Shown here piece by piece: positions 1 through 5,430 of a stretch of DNA of 5,430 nt. Under the pieces are notes generated by a model that did not search any database, had not been told where the DNA came from, and saw only the letters and a list, made by a program, of their open reading frames with translations. A program made the position numbers and the translations under genes. The first letter of the stretch is position 1; each line of letters starts with the position of its first letter. Source of the stretch: Pseudomonadales bacterium (lineage in GTDB: Bacteria; Pseudomonadota; Gammaproteobacteria; Pseudomonadales; Pseudohongiellaceae); the NCBI GenBank assembly GCA_031277435.1, contig JAITMI010000040.1:1-5430 (forward strand). The letters are read 5' to 3'.

Positions 1-1109
1 GCCAGATTATCGCGATGAATCATCTCGTGATCGCCCTCGTAACCCAAGAGCGCGAAAATTTGTTCGCTGGAGTGGCCGGCGATGCGCTGGGCTTCATCGG
101 CGTCGTAATTGACCAAGCCGTGGGCGATGGAGGCGCCGGCTTCGTCGAGGCAGGCGACCAGGTCGCCGCGTTTGAAATTGCCGCTGACGGCTTTGACGCC
201 CACCGGCAAGAGGCTCTTGCCCTGCGACTTCAATACGCGCACCGCGCCGGCGTCGAGCGTGAGGCGGCCACGTACCTGCAAGTGATTCGCCAGCCACTGT
301 TTGCGCGCCGCCACCGGCTGTTTGTCGGCCACCAGCAAGGTGCCGAGGGATTCGCCTTTGCGCAGCGCCAAGAGCACATCGGGGCTGCTACCGTGCACGA
401 TGCAGGTGGCGGTGCCGGAGCGCGCCGCCAGCCGCGCGGCGCGGATCTTGGTCAACATGCCGCCCTTGCCGAAGGCGCCGCTGCCGCCGGCTACCGCCAA
501 CAGCATGTCGTCGCTGCTCTTGGCTTCGCTGATGAGGCGCGCATCGGCGTTGTGGCGCGGGTCGGCGTCGAATACGCCGGCCTGGTCGGTGAGAATCACC
601 AACACATCGGCGTTGATCAGGTTGGCGACCAGGGCGCCGAGGGTGTCGTTGTCGCCGAAGCAGATTTCGTCGGTGACGACGGTGTCGTTTTCGTTGATCA
701 CCGGAATCACCCGCAAGTCGAGCAGCGTGCGCAAGGTGCTGCGCGCGTTGAGATAGCGCTTGCGGTTGGAGAGGTCGTCGTGCGTGAGCAGTATCTGCGC
801 GGTGCGTTTGCCGAAGGCTTGAAACTGCGATTCATAGGCTTGAATCAAGCCCATCTGCCCTACCGCGGCGGCGGCTTGCTGTTCGTGGATGGCGCTGGGG
901 CGGCCCGGCAGGCCCAAACGCCGCACGCCCTCGGCGACCGCGCCGGAGGACACCAGCACCACGTCCAGCCCTTCATCCTGCAAGGCGCTGATCTGCTGGC
1001 CCCAGCGCGCGATGCTGTCGCGGTTGAGCCCCTTGCCGTTGTCGGTGAGGAGTGAACTGCCAATCTTGATGACCCAGGTCTTGGCTTGGGTGAGGGCTGC
1101 CCTGCTCAT
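1..1109 (-). CDS. proB: Glutamate 5-kinase (gamma-glutamyl kinase) with PUA domain, 3' end cut by window edge
   Basis: ProB phosphorylates L-glutamate with ATP to give gamma-glutamyl phosphate, the first and feedback-controlled step of proline synthesis in the cytoplasm. Reading the minus strand from the ATG at 1107-1109 gives 369 complete codons with no stop before the edge. Amino acid kinase motifs appear in order: KIGSSLL (15-21), VSSGAVAEG (53-61), INENDTV (137-143), FGDND (150-154), [13 protein letters not shown] (172-184) and GKGGMLTK (213-220). From roughly residue 280 the protein follows the C-terminal PUA domain of E. coli ProB, including [13 protein letters not shown] and IAGHSSEQI. 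It ends in [15 protein letters not shown], matching the last residues of the 367-residue E. coli enzyme, so only a few codons and the stop are missing. The start lies 2 bp after the obgE stop with little Shine-Dalgarno sequence, which suggests translational coupling. The identification is secure; what is inferred is the coupling. Confidence 0.96.
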   Translation of the reverse strand, partial: MSRAALTQAKTWVIKIGSSLLTDNGKGLNRDSIARWGQQISALQDEGLDVVLVSSGAVAEGVRRLGLPGRPSAIHEQQAAAAVGQMGLIQAYESQFQAFGKRTAQILLTHDDLSNRKRYLNARSTLRTLLDLRVIPVINENDTVVTDEICFGDNDTLGALVANLINADVLVILTDQAGVFDADPRHNADARLISEAKSSDDMLLAVAGGSGAFGKGGMLTKIRAARLAARSGTATCIVHGSSPDVLLALRKGESLGTLLVADKQPVAARKQWLANHLQVRGRLTLDAGAVRVLKSQGKSLLPVGVKAVSGNFKRGDLVACLDEAGASIAHGLVNYDADEAQRIAGHSSEQIFALLGYEGDHEMIHRDNL

Positions 1110-1111
1110 AG

Positions 1112-2302
1112 TCAGTCTCTGATGTATTCCACGTCCACGTCGAAGCCGTCATCCTCATCGGCGGCATCGGCGCCTTGATGGCGCTCACGCCATAGCTCGC
1201 GCGCGCGGGCGATGCTCTGGCGGATTTCGTATTCCATTTGTTCCTGCTCGCGCTGCTGCTGTTCGCGTAGTGCGGGGTCGTCCGCCAAGTCGCGCTGCTG
1301 ACGCGAAATCAGCTTCATCAGCTCCTCGCACAACTCGCGCGTGCCTTGGCGCTGGGCGGCGGAAATGGCGTAGATGGGGCCAGACCAGGGCAAGGCTTGG
1401 CGCCAGTGAGCGATCAGCGCGTCGCGCTCGTCCTCGGGCAAGAGGTCGATCTTGTTCAGCACCAGCCAGCGTTCGCGGGTGGCGAGGGTGGGCGAAAAGC
1501 GTTCCAGTTCCTCGATGATGGTACGGGCGGCGTCCACCGGGTCGCTCTGATCCGGCGGCGCCACGTCCACCAGGTGCAACAGCGCCTTGGTGCGCGCCAA
1601 ATGCTTGAGGAAGCGGATGCCGAGGCCAGCACCTTCGGAAGCGCCTTCGATGAGGCCCGGAATGTCGGCCATCACGAAGCTGCTGTCATCGCCCACCCGC
1701 ACCACGCCGAGATTCGGCACCAAGGTGGTGAAGGGATAATCGGCCACCTTGGGCCGCGCCGAGGACACGGCGGCGATCAGCGAGGATTTGCCAGCATTGG
1801 GCAGGCCCAAAAGGCCCACGTCCGCCACCACTTTGAGCTGCAATTGCAGGCGGCGCACTTCGCCGGGCTTGCCGCTGGTGGTCTTGCGCGGGCTGCGATT
1901 GGTGCTGGATTTGAACACCGCGTTACCGAGGCCATGCCGCCCGCCCTGCGCCACCAGCAAGGTCTGGCCGGGGCTGAGCAGGTCGCCGAGCATTTCCTGC
2001 GTATCGGCTTCGTAGACGCTGGTGCCGACCGGCACTTTGACGTAGAGATCGGCGCCGCTGGCGCCAGTGCTGTTGCTTTTGCGCCCCGATTCGCCCGCCT
2101 GGGCGCGATAACGCGGCTGGAAGCGGAAATCCACCAGGGTGTTGAGGCCGCTGTCGGCCACCAGATAGATGCTGCCGCCATCGCCGCCGTTGCCGCCGTC
2201 GGGGCCGCCGCGGTCGATGAATTTTTCCCGGTGAAAACTCAGGCAGCCGTTGCCGCCCTTGCCGGCTTCCACCACGATTTCCGCTTCATCGACGAATTTC
2301 AC
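1112..2302 (-). CDS. obgE: Obg-family GTPase (ObgE/CgtA), 396 aa, GTG start
   Basis: Obg proteins are essential GTPases that bind the 50S subunit and take part in its late assembly and in stress (ppGpp) responses. The glycine-rich Obg fold spans about residues 1-158, opening with [18 protein letters not shown] and containing [13 protein letters not shown] (32-44). The G domain follows: P-loop GLPNAGKSS (166-174), switch I DYPFTTL (188-194), DIPG (213-216), NKID (283-286) and the G5 ISA (313-315). The last 55 or so residues are a charged helical stretch and a short acidic tail (ADEDDGFD), as in other gammaproteobacterial Obg proteins; E. coli ObgE is 390 residues. The start is GTG at 2300-2302, chosen because the conserved family N-terminus (MKFVDEA) begins exactly there. 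It sits downstream of rpmA beyond a strong terminator, and its stop lies 2 bp from proB. No motif is missing. Confidence 0.98.
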   Translation of the reverse strand: MKFVDEAEIVVEAGKGGNGCLSFHREKFIDRGGPDGGNGGDGGSIYLVADSGLNTLVDFRFQPRYRAQAGESGRKSNSTGASGADLYVKVPVGTSVYEADTQEMLGDLLSPGQTLLVAQGGRHGLGNAVFKSSTNRSPRKTTSGKPGEVRRLQLQLKVVADVGLLGLPNAGKSSLIAAVSSARPKVADYPFTTLVPNLGVVRVGDDSSFVMADIPGLIEGASEGAGLGIRFLKHLARTKALLHLVDVAPPDQSDPVDAARTIIEELERFSPTLATRERWLVLNKIDLLPEDERDALIAHWRQALPWSGPIYAISAAQRQGTRELCEELMKLISRQQRDLADDPALREQQQREQEQMEYEIRQSIARARELWRERHQGADAADEDDGFDVDVEYIRD

Positions 2303-2308
2303 GCGCTG

Positions 2309-2315
2309 CTTTTCC
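2309..2315 (-). promoter_or_regulatory. Weak ribosome binding site of obgE
   Basis: The minus strand reads GGAAAAG, six bases before the GTG start of obgE. It is a poor match to the Shine-Dalgarno consensus compared with the GGAG-type sites of rpmA and rplU. Together with GTG initiation it suggests that ObgE is translated less than the ribosomal proteins upstream, which is an inference. Confidence 0.5.
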
Positions 2316-2327
2316 GCTGAGTAAATT

Positions 2328-2361
2328 AAAAAAAAGCCCTGTACGAAACAGGGCTTTTTTT
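2328..2361 (-). terminator. Bidirectional intrinsic terminator between rpmA and obgE
   Basis: A perfect 7-bp stem, GCCCTGT at 2336-2342 against ACAGGGC at 2348-2354, encloses the 5-base loop ACGAA. It is flanked by eight A (2328-2335) and seven T (2355-2361), so each strand carries a GC-rich hairpin followed by a U-tract. On the minus strand it lies 19 bases after the rpmA stop and 25 bases before the obgE start, and would end or attenuate rplU-rpmA transcripts. There is almost no room for a promoter between it and obgE, so obgE and proB probably depend on read-through or on a promoter upstream that I could not identify. Confidence 0.92.
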
Positions 2362-2380
2362 CGCGATCCGGCGCGAAGCG

Positions 2381-2644
2381 TCAGATGCTTGCCGCGTCAA
2401 TGCTGACATAGGTGCGGCTTTGCGGGCCTTTGACCTGGAACTTCACCTTGCCTTCGGCCAAGGCGAACAGGGTGTGGTCCTTGCCCAGGCCGACGTTTTC
2501 ACCGGCGTGGAACTTGGTGCCGCGCTGACGCACCAGAATGTTGCCCGCCAATACGTGCTGACCGCCGAAGCGTTTTACGCCAAGGCGTTTGGCAATCGAG
2601 TCGCGGCCGTTACTGGTGCTGCCGCCTGCTTTTTTATGAGCCAT
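2381..2644 (-). CDS. rpmA: 50S ribosomal protein L27 (bL27)
   Basis: bL27 is a small basic protein of the large ribosomal subunit whose N-terminal tail reaches the peptidyl transferase centre and helps position tRNA substrates. The 87-residue product begins [16 protein letters not shown] and continues through [21 protein letters not shown] and [12 protein letters not shown], closely matching E. coli L27 (85 residues). The N-terminus has no extension ahead of the MAHKK tail, unlike Firmicutes forms that are cleaved by a protease. The ATG at 2642-2644 is preceded by a clear AGGAG site, seven or eight bases upstream. It follows rplU after 48 bp, in the usual rplU-rpmA pair, and is followed by the terminator. 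Nothing unusual is seen. Confidence 0.99.
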   Translation of the reverse strand: MAHKKAGGSTSNGRDSIAKRLGVKRFGGQHVLAGNILVRQRGTKFHAGENVGLGKDHTLFALAEGKVKFQVKGPQSRTYVSIDAASI

Positions 2645-2692
2645 TGTGCTTCTCCTATAAACGAAGTCGTGAGCGGAACTGTAGTCGCTATC

Positions 2693-3004
2693 TCAGGCGC
2701 TGATGCCGGTGATTTTGACTTCAGTGAACCACTGTCTGTGGCCCTGTTGCTTGCGATAGTGCTTGCGGCGGCGGAATTTGATGATGGTGACCTTGTCGCC
2801 GCGGCCGTGGCTCAGCACCTCGGCGGTGACTTTGCCGCTTTCTACATAAGGCGCGCCGACTTTCACGTCCGCGCCCTCACCCACCAAGAGCACTTTGTCG
2901 AAGCTGATGCTTTCGCCAGCGCCAGCTTCGATTTTTTCCAGCTTCAGCACTTCGCCTTCGCTGACCCGGTGCTGTTTGCCACCACTTTCAATAACCGCGT
3001 ACAT
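2693..3004 (-). CDS. rplU: 50S ribosomal protein L21 (bL21)
   Basis: bL21 binds 23S rRNA in the large ribosomal subunit. The product starts [18 protein letters not shown] and ends in a run nearly identical to E. coli L21 ([18 protein letters not shown], then [10 protein letters not shown]). Its 103 residues equal the E. coli length. A TTG four codons upstream (3014-3016) would lengthen the reading frame, but it overlaps the GGAG ribosome binding site, and the family N-terminus is MYAV, so the ATG at 3002-3004 is the start. rplU is the first gene of the minus-strand operon, with its own strong promoter at 3125-3153 and a leader of about 114 bases. It is divergent from ispB, as in E. coli. Confidence 0.99.
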   Translation of the reverse strand: MYAVIESGGKQHRVSEGEVLKLEKIEAGAGESISFDKVLLVGEGADVKVGAPYVESGKVTAEVLSHGRGDKVTIIKFRRRKHYRKQQGHRQWFTEVKITGISA

Positions 3005-3010
3005 AGTTTT

Positions 3011-3014
3011 CTCC
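3011..3014 (-). promoter_or_regulatory. Ribosome binding site of rplU (decides the start)
   Basis: The minus strand reads GGAG, then AAAACT, then ATG, giving a six-base spacing to the MYAV start. The only longer alternative, a TTG at 3014-3016, overlaps this site and can be discarded. Confidence 0.9.
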
Positions 3015-3077
3015 AAAGGCTGGGCGCTAATTTGAGGGATTAAGTGCGCCGAACCGGCAAAATCTTCAATTCGATCA

Positions 3078-3113
3078 GACGCTTATCTGAACTGCCCCAA
3101 AGGGCAGGGCGTC
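3078..3113 (-). promoter_or_regulatory. Structured 5' leader of rplU-rpmA mRNA (candidate)
   Basis: Within the predicted rplU leader there is a perfect 6-bp hairpin, CTGCCC/GGGCAG with a 4-base loop (3092-3107). An outer 5-bp pairing GACGC/GCGTC (3078-3082 with 3109-3113) encloses it. An alternative hairpin TCAGA/TCTGA (3075-3079 with 3086-3090) would compete with the outer pair, so two folds are possible. Leaders of ribosomal protein operons often bind one of their own products, but I do not recognise this as a known motif, and a regulatory role is a guess. The structure is seen; the function is not. Confidence 0.35.
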
Positions 3114-3124
3114 AAAGGGCGGCA

Positions 3125-3153
3125 ATTGTACGGAAAGGGGCCGATACGCGCAA
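3125..3153 (-). promoter_or_regulatory. Sigma70-type promoter of rplU-rpmA
   Basis: On the minus strand a -35 element TTGCGC (3148-3153) is separated by exactly 17 bp from a -10 element TACAAT (3125-3130), which differs from consensus at one position. Transcription would begin near 3118, leaving a leader of about 114 bases before the rplU ATG. This is the best promoter match in the divergent intergenic region and fits the high demand for ribosomal proteins. Confidence 0.8.
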
Positions 3154-3206
3154 GCGTTATGCTGGGCAATCTCAAGAACTTGCTTCAAAAAGCTCCTTGG
3201 TTTTCA

Positions 3207-3235
3207 TTGAATTAGCCTCCGGCAAACAGTAGGAT
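3207..3235 (+). promoter_or_regulatory. Candidate promoter of ispB
   Basis: TTGAAT (3207-3212) and TAGGAT (3230-3235) are 17 bp apart, each matching four of six consensus positions. Transcription would start near 3242, about 50 bases before the ispB ATG. It is divergent from the rplU promoter, and the two predicted start sites are roughly 125 bp apart. The match is moderate and other starts cannot be excluded. Confidence 0.4.
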
Positions 3236-3245
3236 GCCGCCCCGT

Positions 3246-3262
3246 TTGCCGGGCACCGGCAA
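3246..3262 (+). promoter_or_regulatory. Hairpin in the ispB leader
   Basis: TTGCCGG (3246-3252) and CCGGCAA (3256-3262) form a perfect 7-bp stem with the loop GCA, inside the predicted leader of ispB. A T-rich stretch follows (3271-3280), but it does not directly abut the stem, so this is not a clean terminator. It may be an operator palindrome, an mRNA structure, or chance. Confidence 0.35.
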
Positions 3263-3294
3263 TTTGCCCGTATTTTTCTTCACACAGTCCGGCC

Positions 3295-4263
3295 ATGGTC
3301 AGTCACATCCATCACATCGTCGCCGACGATTTTGCCTTGCTCAACCAGAAAGTGGTGAGCCAGTTGCACTCCCAGGTGCCGCTGGTGGAAAGCATTGGCC
3401 ATTATCTCGTCGAAGCCGGCGGCAAACGTATGCGCCCTACTTTGGTGCTGCTGTGCGCCCGCGCGCTGGGTTATAGCGGAGCGCATCATATCGACCTCGC
3501 CACCGTGATCGAATTTTTGCACACCGCCACGCTGCTCCACGACGACGTGGTGGACATGTCCGAAATGCGCCGTGGCCGCCCCACCGCCAACGTGCAATGG
3601 GGCAATCCCTCCAGCGTCCTGGTGGGCGACTTCATTTATTCGCGCGCGTTTCAGCTCTTGGTGAACATCGGCGACATGAAAATCATGGACGTGATGGCCA
3701 CCACCACCAACCGTATTTCCGAAGGCGAAGTGCTGCAACTGGTACACCAGCACAATCCCGACACCAGCGAAGCCGCCTACATGGAAGTGATCCGCCACAA
3801 GACCGCGATTCTGTTCGCCGCCGCCTGCCAAAGCGCGGGCATCCTGGCGCGCGCGCCAGAGCGCATCCAAAACGCTCTGCACGATTTCGGCCTCGATGTG
3901 GGCATGGCCTTTCAATTGATCGACGACGTGCTCGATTACAGCGGCGATTCCAGCGCGCTCGGCAAGAACGTGGGCGACGACCTCGCCGAAGGTAAACCCA
4001 CCCTGCCCTTGATCTACACCCTGGAACACGGCGACCCCGCCGCGCGCGAGCTAATCAAGAACGCCATTGTGCACGGAGGCGGCCTAGAGCATTTACAGGC
4101 TATCATTGATGCCGTGCGTTCTTGCGGCGCCCTCGACTACACGCGCAAAGTGGCCGAAACCCGCATCGCGGCGGCGCTCCAAACTCTCGAAGCGCTACCG
4201 GACAGCCCGTACCGTACAGGTCTCAAACTCGTCGCTGACGCGGCGCTCAACCGTTCCAATTAA
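3295..4263 (+). CDS. ispB: Long-chain polyprenyl diphosphate synthase (octaprenyl-type, IspB)
   Basis: IspB extends farnesyl diphosphate with isopentenyl diphosphate units to make the all-trans side chain of ubiquinone (C40 in E. coli), in the cytoplasm. The 322 residues compare with 323 in E. coli. Substrate-binding GGKRMRP is at 42-48, the first aspartate-rich motif LLHDDVVD at 80-87 with MRRG after it, EGEVLQL at 143-149, the second aspartate-rich motif FQLIDDVLD at 206-214, and GKNVGDDLAEGKPTLP at 223-238. The residue five before the first Asp is Ala78, with no bulky aromatic residue in that region to stop growth early, which is consistent with a long product; exact chain length cannot be read. 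The ATG has no recognisable Shine-Dalgarno sequence, and no alternative start lies in frame nearby. It is divergent from rplU, as in E. coli, and followed after 18 bp by an unknown gene. Confidence 0.95.
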   Translation: MVSHIHHIVADDFALLNQKVVSQLHSQVPLVESIGHYLVEAGGKRMRPTLVLLCARALGYSGAHHIDLATVIEFLHTATLLHDDVVDMSEMRRGRPTANVQWGNPSSVLVGDFIYSRAFQLLVNIGDMKIMDVMATTTNRISEGEVLQLVHQHNPDTSEAAYMEVIRHKTAILFAAACQSAGILARAPERIQNALHDFGLDVGMAFQLIDDVLDYSGDSSALGKNVGDDLAEGKPTLPLIYTLEHGDPAARELIKNAIVHGGGLEHLQAIIDAVRSCGALDYTRKVAETRIAAALQTLEALPDSPYRTGLKLVADAALNRSN

Positions 4264-4281
4264 CAACAACCGGAGTGAATT

Positions 4282-5247
4282 ATGAACAGTAAAATTTTGA
4301 TTGGCGCTGGCGCCGCCGCTGTAGCGGTACTGGTGGTCGGCGGTTATTTTTTCGTCAACCAGAAAGCGGACGTGAAGGCGGATGAATTCGTTGCCGCGCT
4401 CAACGCCAGCGGCCAATACGACAACGTGAGCTATGACAGCGTGGACGTGAGCCCGACCGGCGTCATCACCATGAGCAACTTACGTCTCGAGCAAAATGGT
4501 CAAAAATCAGTACTGCAAAACCTGCGCATCAACGATTATGACTACTCGCACGAGACGCCTTGGCACATCGATATGGAAATAGAAGGCGTGCAGTTCCCCG
4601 ACGGCATCGACGCCCTGTTCGCGCAAAGCGGTTCGGAGCCCATGCCCCCCGAAGTCAGGGATCTTTTATTCAAAGGCGACACCATGCCAATCAAGATGCG
4701 CTTCAACTACAACTATGAACCTGACGACAACAACCAGATCGAATTCAAGTCGAATTTCGGCTTTCCAGATGTTGTCTCGTTCAACATGGACGGCACCCTG
4801 CGTGGTGTTGCCATTGAAAATTTTGATTCCAGCCAATACGACCCCACCGATCCCACGGCGGCGATGGTGATGATGAGCGAACTGATGGGCACCGCTGAAA
4901 TACCCAGCCTCACCCTCTCTTTCGCTGACGACGGCTTTCTCGACTTCGCGCTGAACACCGCCGCCGCGCAAAACGGCATAAGCCCCGAGGATGCCCGCGC
5001 CCTCATGATCAGCCAGGTCAGCAGCGCCTCCGCCATGGTGCCGCCAGAAGCGCAAGCGTTGGTACAAAGCATCAGCGCCGAAGTCGTGGAGTTTTTGGCC
5101 GGTGGTTCAACGCTGGAAATTCGCATCAATCCGGAACTTGGCGGCAGCATCGCGCAGTTGCAACCGCAGATCATGGGCGCGGTATTCACCGGCGACTTCA
5201 ATCAGATCGCGGAGCTTTTACATCTGGAAGTGGAAAACAAGCGTTGA
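4282..5247 (+). CDS. Membrane-anchored protein of unknown function, 321 aa
   Basis: I do not recognise this protein. Residues 5-25 form one hydrophobic segment after a single Lys (MNSK), with no lipobox cysteine; in fact no cysteine is present in the whole protein. This suggests an N-terminal anchor with the rest in the periplasm. Residues 49-106 alternate short beta-like segments (VSYDSVDVSPTGVITMSNL, then LQNLRINDYDY and IDMEIEGVQFP). This resembles the start of AsmA-like or DUF945-like envelope proteins, but the resemblance is a weak impression. The middle is rich in Asp and Asn (YEPDDNNQ). Residues about 233-275 look helical, and the end returns to beta-like sequence (STLEIRINPELGG). The ATG is well supported by GGAG six bases upstream. 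With only 18 bp after ispB and no promoter seen, it is probably co-transcribed with it. That it is a real gene is well supported; the role is unknown. Confidence 0.85.
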   Translation: MNSKILIGAGAAAVAVLVVGGYFFVNQKADVKADEFVAALNASGQYDNVSYDSVDVSPTGVITMSNLRLEQNGQKSVLQNLRINDYDYSHETPWHIDMEIEGVQFPDGIDALFAQSGSEPMPPEVRDLLFKGDTMPIKMRFNYNYEPDDNNQIEFKSNFGFPDVVSFNMDGTLRGVAIENFDSSQYDPTDPTAAMVMMSELMGTAEIPSLTLSFADDGFLDFALNTAAAQNGISPEDARALMISQVSSASAMVPPEAQALVQSISAEVVEFLAGGSTLEIRINPELGGSIAQLQPQIMGAVFTGDFNQIAELLHLEVENKR

Positions 5248-5269
5248 GGCTTGACCTCGATTCACACGC

Positions 5270-5295
5270 TAGGGGCGGCCAGCCGGTCGCCCCTA
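5270..5295. repeat. Palindromic hairpin element, related to the repeat at 5318-5394
   Basis: TAGGGGCG (5270-5277) pairs perfectly with CGCCCCTA (5288-5295), and three further pairs inside (one G-U) leave a 4-base loop AGCC, giving an 11-bp stem. It begins 23 bp after the stop codon of the unknown gene. No T-tract follows, so it is not a standard intrinsic terminator, though it could protect or end the transcript. It shares the outer ends TAGGGGC and GCCCCTA with the larger element downstream, which suggests the same repeat family. Confidence 0.8.
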
Positions 5296-5317
5296 TGCAA
5301 TGCACGAATCTGAATCC

Positions 5318-5394
5318 GTAGGGGCAGGCCCCCGTGCCTGCCCTTCGTTCCGTGGCATCCGTCGGCAAGGGCAGGCACGGGGGCCTGCCCCTAC
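5318..5394. repeat. REP doublet-like element (candidate REPIN/BIME), perfect 28-bp inverted repeat
   Basis: The arm at 5318-5345 is the exact reverse complement of the arm at 5367-5394 (28 of 28), with 21 bases between. Each arm is itself a hairpin: GGGCAGGC (5322-5329) pairs with GCCTGCCC (5336-5343), and GGGCAGGC (5369-5376) with GCCTGCCC (5383-5390), each with a 6-base loop. The left arm opens with GTAG and the right arm closes with CTAC. A GTAG-type tetranucleotide beside a palindrome, in inverted pairs, is the known layout of REP sequences mobilised by RAYT (TnpA-REP, IS200/IS605-related) transposases. No transposase gene is in the window. The inverted repeat is certain; REP membership is inferred and depends on genome-wide copies. 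Confidence 0.85.
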
Positions 5395-5430
5395 AAAGTC
5401 AAGCACGCAAAATCAAACCAGGCCACGTCA

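Noticed and set aside
15..1055. Long plus-strand open frame (346 codons) opposite proB
   Set aside because: It is the antisense of a clear glutamate 5-kinase. Its composition (rich in Gly, Ala, Val, His, Gln) is typical of a GC-rich shadow frame, and it has no recognisable family.
1346..2320. Plus-strand open frame (324 codons) opposite obgE
   Set aside because: It is antisense to a full-length Obg GTPase with every motif intact, has no ribosome binding site that I can see, and shows a shadow-like composition.
2395..2400. TTGACG near the end of rpmA on the minus strand, as a -35 element for obgE
   Set aside because: No acceptable -10 element lies 16-18 bp downstream (TTCGCG at 17), and any transcript would still have to cross the terminator.
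3014..3016. TTG start giving a four-residue longer L21
   Set aside because: It overlaps the GGAG ribosome binding site, and the family N-terminus is MYAV, giving exactly 103 residues.
2420..3043. Plus-strand open frame (207 codons) spanning rpmA and rplU
   Set aside because: It covers two highly conserved ribosomal protein genes on the other strand, so its openness is explained by their codon use.
3280..4029. Minus-strand open frame (249 codons) opposite ispB
   Set aside because: It has the His/Gly/Val-rich composition of an antisense frame, and ispB is unambiguous on the plus strand.
5270..5295. Intrinsic terminator for the ispB operon
   Set aside because: The hairpin is strong, but the bases after it (TGCAATGCACG) hold no T-tract, and the shared ends with the next element favour a repeat. 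A role in ending or protecting the transcript is still possible.
5318..5394. CRISPR array or insertion sequence end
   Set aside because: There is no direct repeat series with spacers, and no transposase or target duplication is visible; the structure is a single inverted pair.

Overview
This window looks like ordinary chromosomal core from a moderately GC-rich gammaproteobacterium. Two divergent gene blocks share one intergenic promoter region. The order is proB, obgE, rpmA and rplU on the minus strand, facing ispB on the plus strand. This is the arrangement known from Escherichia coli (ispB divergent from rplU-rpmA-...-obgE) and from Pseudomonas (obg followed directly by proB). L21 is the canonical 103 residues, L27 begins MAHKK with no N-terminal extension, and IspB has the E. 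coli length and motifs. All of this supports Gammaproteobacteria, but I cannot name a genus from the sequence.

Layout. Positions 1-1109 (minus) hold proB, glutamate 5-kinase, cut by the window edge only a few codons before its end. Positions 1112-2302 (minus) hold obgE, a ribosome-associated GTPase with a GTG start, lying 2 bp from proB. A strong bidirectional intrinsic terminator lies at 2328-2361. Next come rpmA (2381-2644, minus) and rplU (2693-3004, minus). The divergent intergenic region (3005-3294) holds a good sigma70-like promoter for rplU (TTGCGC-17 bp-TACAAT), a structured rplU leader, a weaker candidate promoter for ispB, and a hairpin just upstream of ispB. Positions 3295-4263 (plus) are ispB, a long-chain trans-polyprenyl diphosphate synthase that probably makes the ubiquinone side chain. 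Eighteen bases further on is an unrecognised membrane-anchored protein (4282-5247, plus). The window ends in about 180 non-coding bases containing two related palindromic elements. The second (5318-5394) is a perfect 28-bp inverted repeat whose arms are themselves hairpins bounded by GTAG and CTAC, the layout of a REP doublet (REPIN/BIME).

How the genes work together. rplU and rpmA encode two proteins of the large ribosomal subunit, and ObgE is a GTPase involved in 50S assembly, so the left block is mainly about ribosomes, with proline biosynthesis attached behind it. The terminator between rpmA and obgE, together with the weak ribosome binding site and GTG start of obgE, would fit high output of the ribosomal proteins and low output of ObgE and ProB. 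This is an inference. The right block pairs a quinone-tail enzyme with a probable periplasm-facing protein of unknown role.

I found no convincing new defence, mobile or biosynthetic system. The parts most worth a second look are the palindromic repeats at the right end and the unknown gene behind ispB.
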